Positions 5,026-9,166 of a stretch of 9,166 bases of DNA are shown in pieces (within the stretch, counting starts at the first letter, position 1; every line of letters begins with the position of its first letter). A model generated the notes under the pieces. The model did not search any database, had not been told where the DNA came from, and saw nothing but the letters and a program-made list of their open reading frames with translations. The stretch comes from Bacteroidales bacterium (GTDB lineage: Bacteria > Bacteroidota > Bacteroidia > Bacteroidales > Muribaculaceae). Where the stretch lies: the NCBI GenBank assembly GCA_900770215.1, contig CAAGJW010000016.1, positions 1-9,166 on the forward strand, read 5' to 3'. A program made the translations under genes and the position numbers.

Positions 5026-7055
5026 TCATTAAGTCTGTAGAAGTAGCCCGTCACGAGCGGCGACACCCCCTTCGCCGTGATGTTATATTCAAGTTTTTCG
5101 CAGGCATAGCGTTTATGATTAATAATAAATGCACCTGTAGCCTTGAGCACCTTATTAGAAATAAACTTGATGCAATACTTAGAAGTAGTGTCAATCACCT
5201 TGCCGTCGTCGAGGCATTGGTTAGCGATCGTCTGCACTCCCGAGATATCGGCGAGAGAGATGTAGGCCGGCTGTGTCGGGTCGGCATTGCCAGCGCCCAC
5301 GTTATTGACCAAGTATTGCGGGTAGGCGTATATGCGTGGGTACGGGCCGTAGACGGTAGATGATTTACCTTTTTGCGCCACCACCGAATTAAGACTGCTC
5401 GGCACCAACGCCACAAACATCTTATCGACACTGCTGCTTTTTTCGATGGTAGAATCACCCTCGATGAGCGCCTGTAAGTCAGTCGTGTCAGAGGCGGCGC
5501 CATTGATCAAGTCGTCGCCCACATTGTCGCGGTCTTCGACAATGATAACATTCACCGAGTCTTCGGCAACCGTCTGGTCATACCATTTGCCGTCAGCCTT
5601 AGTCGTTTCGACAAACGGCACCTTTTGTTCGACCAGCTGAGCCGGCACGATTTTGAGTTCAACATCGATGTTAGACGAGTCGTTTTTGCGTTTAAGCGGT
5701 CGTAGCTGGTTGACCTCTTTAAACACATAATCTTTGGTGTCATTTTGATAGTAGAGGATAAACTGATGTCCTTGTACGACAAAAATCTTATTCTTGTCGG
5801 CCGGTTTCGCTCCATTGATGATATACTGTTTCATATCGTCGAGCGTCTTGAACGTAGACGAGTCGATAGTAGCCACCTCCATGATATCGTCACTAATATG
5901 AGCCATCGAGTCGCCGATGTCGCTCCAGCCCACATTGCCGTTAGAAATGTCAGACGTCTCCTGTTTGTCAACTTCGACCGTGTACTCGTCGACCACGTCA
6001 GAGATAATCGTAGGGTTGTCATTGTCATACCACTGGCTGCGTGCCAGGATACGGCTTGATTTAGTCAGTTCGTCAACTTCGACAACGATACCCATGAAGT
6101 GTTCGATTTGAGTAAGGAACTCATTAAGCGTCCAGTGAGGCAGCGCCTTGGCGATTTCGCTGCGGTTGTTGGCGCAGGCGATGAAGATACGGGGGAAGAT
6201 GTCATTGCTTTGGTAGAGCAGGCGCAGCGATTCATTGTCATTCATCGGGTAGCCGGCCGCAGCGAGGATTTTGCGCAGCGTGCGGCAGAGCATGGGCTGG
6301 AAAGACGGGCACACCTGTGGGAAGTCACCCCCTTTGGTAGCCTGGTTGGGCCATTCGAGGCGGTATTCAGGGAAGTAGGCATTACCGTGCCGTCGCATCA
6401 CCACCTCATTGCACAGCAAACCCGTTGTGCAATATGAGTTCCATGAGCTATTCGCATTGACCGTAGGGAAAGCCACTCCGCGGTTCTCATAGGCATCATA
6501 GCCCTTTGACGGGTCATAGGACCACCATCGCGAGCGCCACCAGTCGTAGGCCCTTTGCGCCTCTGCCTGGTCTTGGCTCTCGGGAGCGTTATGGAACTCC
6601 AATTGCGTAGCATTGAGCCAGTCTATATAGGCGCGGTACATGGCAGTACCTTTTGCCGTAGGCAGGATGACAGAAGAGAATTCACTTTGCCAGTCGCCCA
6701 GGTCAAGTTCATCGATATACACCTCGTTGCCTTTGGCATAGAAATTCATCTCAGAGTTGCCGCCAAGGAGCTGCACCTTAACGCTAGTATCGGAAACCTG
6801 GTTAATGATTGCCTTGCCGGTGAGCAGCGTCACATTGTCGACGCGCAGCAGAGCGTGGAACTCCTTGAAATGACTCTCCACGTCTTTGCGATTAATATTT
6901 CCAAAAATGTTGCGGTTTTCGATCACTTGCAGTGGCAACTCGACATCGTAGGTGTAGCTACCCGTCTTGTTGAAATACACATTTTCGCGCGTCAGTTTGA
7001 TACTCACATTCTCGCGAAGAACGGCAGGCTTGTTATCCAGGAAAAGCTCGATCAT
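5022..7055 (-). CDS. Large prophage protein, probably tail or baseplate, family not recognised
   Basis: A 677-residue protein, the last gene of the late operon. There is no signal peptide and no membrane segment. Residues 1-125 look like a compact beta-rich domain opening with MIELFLDNKPAVL, followed by SIKLTREN, SYTYDVELPL, and LLGGNSEMNFYAKGNEVYIDELDLGDW. Residues about 140-185 are aromatic-rich, with WWRSRWW at 172-178. The middle (about 190-330) holds several cysteines and an ILAAAGYPM segment. The C-terminal part is acidic and strand-rich and ends in ITAKGVSPLVTGYFYRL. Similar openings occur, as I remember them, in uncharacterised proteins of Bacteroidales prophages, which suggests a virion component. 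A hub, tail-tip or host-contact role is inference from size and location. It starts 22 nt after the stop of the spanin candidate and ends overlapping the integrase stop, so it marks the end of the phage late transcript. Confidence 0.6.
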   Translation of the reverse strand: MIELFLDNKPAVLRENVSIKLTRENVYFNKTGSYTYDVELPLQVIENRNIFGNINRKDVESHFKEFHALLRVDNVTLLTGKAIINQVSDTSVKVQLLGGNSEMNFYAKGNEVYIDELDLGDWQSEFSSVILPTAKGTAMYRAYIDWLNATQLEFHNAPESQDQAEAQRAYDWWRSRWWSYDPSKGYDAYENRGVAFPTVNANSSWNSYCTTGLLCNEVVMRRHGNAYFPEYRLEWPNQATKGGDFPQVCPSFQPMLCRTLRKILAAAGYPMNDNESLRLLYQSNDIFPRIFIACANNRSEIAKALPHWTLNEFLTQIEHFMGIVVEVDELTKSSRILARSQWYDNDNPTIISDVVDEYTVEVDKQETSDISNGNVGWSDIGDSMAHISDDIMEVATIDSSTFKTLDDMKQYIINGAKPADKNKIFVVQGHQFILYYQNDTKDYVFKEVNQLRPLKRKNDSSNIDVELKIVPAQLVEQKVPFVETTKADGKWYDQTVAEDSVNVIIVEDRDNVGDDLINGAASDTTDLQALIEGDSTIEKSSSVDKMFVALVPSSLNSVVAQKGKSSTVYGPYPRIYAYPQYLVNNVGAGNADPTQPAYISLADISGVQTIANQCLDDGKVIDTTSKYCIKFISNKVLKATGAFIINHKRYACEKLEYNITAKGVSPLVTGYFYRLND

Positions 7056-7077
7056 TGTTACATTAATATATCAGACA

Positions 7078-7644
7078 TTATCGTTTCAACCACTTGCAGT
7101 AGACGATGAGTGCTGCAAGCGCCAAGGCTGTGCAAGCTGCGATAAGCCATGTGAGGTTGGGCGGTTTAGCCACAGCTGTAGATATTTTTGATTCCTGCCG
7201 ATGAGACTGGCTTGAGTGCGACACATGAAGACTGTCGTGCTGTGCTGTGATGAGCGACAGCTGCTCACTGCTGAGCACGCCCTTAGAGAGCGTAGCGTGC
7301 TTAGCGCGCAGCAACAGTAGCGGGCCAGCGGCAGGCGCTGGCTGAGCGTTGTTGCTACGTGCTGTGCATGCAGCGGAATAAAAAGAGTCGGCATTTGAAG
7401 CCAGCGAGGGAGGCAGGAGCAAAAATTCGAAGCTGTCGAGCGCGATCGACGTGAAAGAAGACCTACTGGCAGCGGAATGTTGCTGCATGTCGGTTGATGA
7501 CACGGCGATGGCGCTACTATCGGCTTTTGCTGTAATATCAGCCTGTTTGGTGGTGTGGCACGAAGTGGACAGCACGAAGCAGGCCGCGACTAAGGCACAT
7601 GTGCAGCAACGCTGCACTGGCGAAGCATTAGCGTTGTGTTTCAT
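7078..7644 (-). CDS. Membrane-spanning lysis protein, candidate unimolecular spanin
   Basis: A 188-residue protein. The N-terminus has R12, a hydrophobic stretch (about 17-25) and LSTSC with Cys29, resembling the relaxed lipobox of Bacteroidota, so it could become an outer-membrane lipoprotein. The C-terminus has one strong membrane segment (about 164-184, LTWLIAACTALALAALIVYC) and a basic KWLKR tail. The Ala/Ser-rich middle, with PAPAAGP and a helical SSEQLSLITAQHDSLHV part, would cross the periplasm. A lipidated N-terminus plus a C-terminal inner-membrane anchor is the topology of unimolecular spanins such as T1 gp11, which fuse inner and outer membranes after the endolysin has acted. It overlaps the endolysin gene by 17 nt and is co-transcribed with it, which supports this. 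I recognise no sequence family; it could instead be an Rz-like protein with a signal anchor. The next ATG would lose the lipobox, so 7644 is the start. Confidence 0.6.
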   Translation of the reverse strand: MKHNANASPVQRCCTCALVAACFVLSTSCHTTKQADITAKADSSAIAVSSTDMQQHSAASRSSFTSIALDSFEFLLLPPSLASNADSFYSAACTARSNNAQPAPAAGPLLLLRAKHATLSKGVLSSEQLSLITAQHDSLHVSHSSQSHRQESKISTAVAKPPNLTWLIAACTALALAALIVYCKWLKR

Positions 7645-8272
7645 TATTTAGATAGTTAGTGATAGCCTTGACATGCAGTTGCACTATCTTCTCTCGGCCA
7701 GCTGGGGAGGCGATGAACTTCAGGTCGTCGCGGTTGTCATAGAACAGATTTTCTGTGAGCACGGCCGGGCACAGCGTATGCTTGAGCACAAAGAAGTCCG
7801 CCCGCCAGTAGTGCTCAGCAGGCACACAGCGGTTGCCCATCAGCTCTGCAGCAAAGGCGGCTGTTGTGAACGATTGAGCGAGCTTGCGGCTTGCCGTGCC
7901 GGCCTGCTTGGCCACCCACACACTAAAGCCGCGTGCCTGCATCCATATGTTGCCATCGTTAGCTGCATTGGCGTGCACCGATACAAACAGCACATTGCTT
8001 TTTCCCAACTTCTCACACCAGTGGTTTACGCGATCAACGCGCTCCATGAGCGGCACGTCTTTGTCCTCTGTCACGATGCGCTCTGCATCATAGCCCAGGT
8101 CGCGCAATTGCGTTACCAGCTCGGCGGCCACTAGACGGTTAAAATTTCCCTCGCGGAATCGGCCTTGAAATACTGTTTTGTCGTTTTGAAATGGCAGTCC
8201 TGCCACAAGTGGGGAATATTTGCCGTTTGTGTGGGCATCGCTTCCATGCCCATTATCGATCAATATCTTCAT
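7628..8272 (-). CDS. Phage endolysin, N-acetylmuramoyl-L-alanine amidase (Amidase_3)
   Basis: A 214-residue enzyme that cuts the bond between N-acetylmuramic acid and L-alanine of the stem peptide in peptidoglycan. The zinc site of the Amidase_3 fold is complete: H9 in IDNGHG, E41 in REGNFN and H100 in SVHANA, with the catalytic E174 in LTENLFYDN. Other family marks are LRDLGYDAERIVTEDKDVPL and ERVDRVN. There is no signal peptide and no cell-wall-binding domain, so it would stay in the cytoplasm until the holin opens the membrane. The start is set at the ATG at 8272 (MKILIDNGHG), preceded by AGG; a GTG at 8296 would add eight residues and increase overlap with the holin from 20 to 44 nt. It also overlaps the downstream spanin candidate by 17 nt. 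Confidence 0.92.
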   Translation of the reverse strand: MKILIDNGHGSDAHTNGKYSPLVAGLPFQNDKTVFQGRFREGNFNRLVAAELVTQLRDLGYDAERIVTEDKDVPLMERVDRVNHWCEKLGKSNVLFVSVHANAANDGNIWMQARGFSVWVAKQAGTASRKLAQSFTTAAFAAELMGNRCVPAEHYWRADFFVLKHTLCPAVLTENLFYDNRDDLKFIASPAGREKIVQLHVKAITNYLNNETQR

Positions 8273-8819
8273 CCTGGTTTTTGTTTTGCGGCTCACGATG
8301 CCCGCTCACATCTGAGCCTTGTTGTTGTATATTGCCGGGGCGGCGGCCTTTTAATATATCTTCGAGCTCGTTGCTGTCGATTTCGAGGTGGCGTGCAGTC
8401 TTGTCGACCATGACTCGCTGGAGGATTTGCGCCCATCTTGCGCCGTTGCACGAGCTCGCGTTCTCGAGGATGCTCCACCCTTGCCAGGCTATCACTGCTC
8501 CAGCGCTTAGCTTGAGCGCGTTGAACGGTAATGAGCTGGTTATGTAGATGTGCGTGTAGAACGCGAAAATGAGCAACGCATATACAAGCATCAACGTTAC
8601 CACTGTATCACCGAAATCGTGACTTTTGAATTTAGCTGCATCAGGGTTTGCAAGGCGCGGATAAATGCGACGTGCACGGCGTGCAAGCAAATAAGCACTC
8701 AGGCAGTCGCCCAGCACTGCGACGGTGCACAGTGCTACGTAAGGCCCTGTTGGGGCCAGTGCGGTGATGATTGCCCCCGCGCATGTAAAAAGTAGTCGTC
8801 GTATATTTTCAAGATTCAT
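8253..8819 (-). CDS. Phage holin-like membrane protein
   Basis: A 188-residue protein with about four hydrophobic segments: residues 9-22 (LLFTCAGAIITALA), 26-46 (PYVALCTVAVLGD...), 72-93 (TVVTLMLVYALLIFAFYTHIYI) and 97-116 (LPFNALKLSAGAVIAWQGWS). A basic loop, RRARR (47-51), separates the second and third, and a soluble acidic, Gln-rich tail runs from about 117 to 188. The hydrophobic arrangement and the ILENASS/NGARWA region resemble the phage holin family found beside endolysins in Bacteroidales prophages. A holin collects in the inner membrane and opens holes that release the endolysin. The long hydrophilic tail is larger than in small classical holins. It overlaps the preceding small gene by 11 nt and the endolysin gene by 20 nt. 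The role is inferred mainly from topology and position. Confidence 0.75.
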   Translation of the reverse strand: MNLENIRRLLFTCAGAIITALAPTGPYVALCTVAVLGDCLSAYLLARRARRIYPRLANPDAAKFKSHDFGDTVVTLMLVYALLIFAFYTHIYITSSLPFNALKLSAGAVIAWQGWSILENASSCNGARWAQILQRVMVDKTARHLEIDSNELEDILKGRRPGNIQQQGSDVSGHREPQNKNQDEDIDR

Positions 8820-9051
8820 TGTTTATTTCCTCCTCGTTTCCTTTTATTACTTCCCGCTCCTCGGGGTACTTGCTGTAGTACTCCTCATCGCTCATTGCTT
8901 GCAGGGCGTTGATACTGTCGCGGATGTCCTGCCTGAGCTGCTGCCAGTTGCCGTGCTCTGTAACGTCGCGACCCTCAAACGCTTTGAGCGCGATGTAGTC
9001 ACTTGCCTGTAGCTCTTCCTTGAGCTGTTGTATCTTCTGTAATCTTGTCAT
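8809..9051 (-). CDS. Small helical phage protein of unknown function
   Basis: An 80-residue, highly charged protein with no membrane segment or signal peptide. It reads MTRLQKIQQLKEELQASDYIALKAFEG and then a second helix, NWQQLRQDIRDSINALQAM, ending in an acidic tail. The pattern (short amphipathic helix, then D-Y-x-A-L-K, then LRxxIRDxINALQ) is like small proteins that follow tail-fibre genes in Bacteroidales prophages, whose function is unknown to me. The ATG at 9051 is chosen because it comes 2 nt after the stop of the preceding gene; an in-frame ATG at 9078 would add nine residues and overlap that gene. It overlaps the holin start by 11 nt. Confidence 0.7.
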   Translation of the reverse strand: MTRLQKIQQLKEELQASDYIALKAFEGRDVTEHGNWQQLRQDIRDSINALQAMSDEEYYSKYPEEREVIKGNEEEINNES

Positions 9052-9053
9052 AA

Positions 9054-9166
9054 TTATGTGTTGTTTATTTGTTTCCATGTCCTGCTTGCTCCCACGACCA
9101 CGCCCACGTACACCTTGCCGCTGTCGTCGACCTTTATCTGCCCGTTGAACGACGGCTGCGACAAGA
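9054..9166 (-). CDS. C-terminal end of a probable phage tail or appendage protein
   Basis: The minus strand is open from the right edge to a TAA at 9054-9056, giving the last 36 residues: a strand-rich end with FNGQIKVDDSGKVYVGVVVG and TWKQINNT. Gly/Val-rich strands with a terminal W-K-Q-I-N motif are common at the end of phage tail-fibre and receptor-binding proteins. That reading rests on resemblance and on location just before the small protein and lysis genes. Most of the gene is outside the window. Confidence 0.5.
   Translation of the reverse strand, partial: LSQPSFNGQIKVDDSGKVYVGVVVGASRTWKQINNT

Larger units (their letters stand above)
3743..9166. mobile_element. Prophage, left part only, integrated at tRNA-Ser
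   Basis: The tRNA-Ser gene, a tyrosine integrase, then a convergent late operon with a probable structural protein, spanin candidate, endolysin, holin and tail-related C-terminus make a phage end. The remaining genes of the element (head, packaging, replication, repressor) would lie right of 9166. The endolysin and holin distinguish it from a conjugative element. The left boundary is inferred from the tRNA 3' end and not proven by a repeat. Whether it is complete and active cannot be judged from this part. Confidence 0.85.

Noticed and set aside
6555..7109. Plus-strand frame of 184 codons opposite the 677-residue gene
   Set aside because: No domain, no promoter, and it lies wholly over the coding sequence of a well-formed gene on the other strand apart from its end.
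7086..7394. A second minus-strand frame inside the spanin candidate, considered as an embedded Rz1-like lipoprotein
   Set aside because: It has no signal peptide at its start and no lipobox at the right distance; its cysteines come from out-of-frame reading of an Ala/Ser/Cys-rich region.
8273..8296. GTG start giving the endolysin eight more residues
   Set aside because: The ATG at 8272 is preceded by AGG, begins directly with the amidase core, and gives a shorter overlap with the holin gene.
5022..9166. Search for a diversity-generating retroelement, CRISPR array or toxin-antitoxin pair in the prophage part
   Set aside because: No reverse transcriptase, template-variable repeat pair, regularly spaced repeats or paired small genes of that type can be seen in this window.

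Overview
The window looks like chromosomal DNA of a Bacteroidales bacterium, most likely a gut Muribaculaceae or Prevotellaceae relative. Supporting signs are a PorQ-type component of the type IX secretion system, which is restricted to Bacteroidota; four well-formed promoters with the Bacteroidetes -33 TTG / -7 TAnnTTTG architecture, each with a 19-nt spacer; and the lack of Shine-Dalgarno sequences before most genes. The exact genus is inference.

Left part (1-3655), host chromosome. A gene entering from the left edge (minus strand) shows only its first 25 codons. Next, also on the minus strand, is a small exported protein with a TonB C-terminal domain. Divergent from it, across a 347-nt intergenic region holding a promoter and a perfect 21-bp palindrome, is porQ (+). 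porQ converges on aqpZ (-), a water-type aquaporin, with a strong hairpin between the two stop codons. Upstream of aqpZ is an unrecognised small exported protein (-). Both aqpZ and the unknown gene have their own promoters.

Junction (3656-3867). A complete tRNA-Ser(GCU) gene, with its own promoter and an encoded CCA, is followed by a long hairpin, two direct repeats one helical turn apart, and an 11-bp inverted repeat that ends just before the start codon of a tyrosine recombinase. This is the usual layout of an element integrated at the 3' end of a tRNA gene.

Right part (3868-9166), one end of a prophage. The integrase (+) runs convergently into a minus-strand late operon, and the two stop codons overlap. 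Read in the direction of transcription (right to left) the operon holds: the C-terminus of a probable tail or appendage protein, a small helical protein, a holin-like membrane protein, an Amidase_3 endolysin, a protein with a lipoprotein-like N-terminus and a C-terminal membrane anchor that fits a one-piece (unimolecular) spanin, and finally a 677-residue unrecognised, probably structural, protein. The lysis genes overlap one another by 11-20 nt, which suggests translational coupling. Holin, endolysin and spanin candidate would disrupt inner membrane, peptidoglycan and outer membrane in that order. The other end of the prophage lies beyond the right edge.

The most novel candidates are the spanin-like protein, the 677-residue terminal gene, and the palindromic control region in front of porQ.
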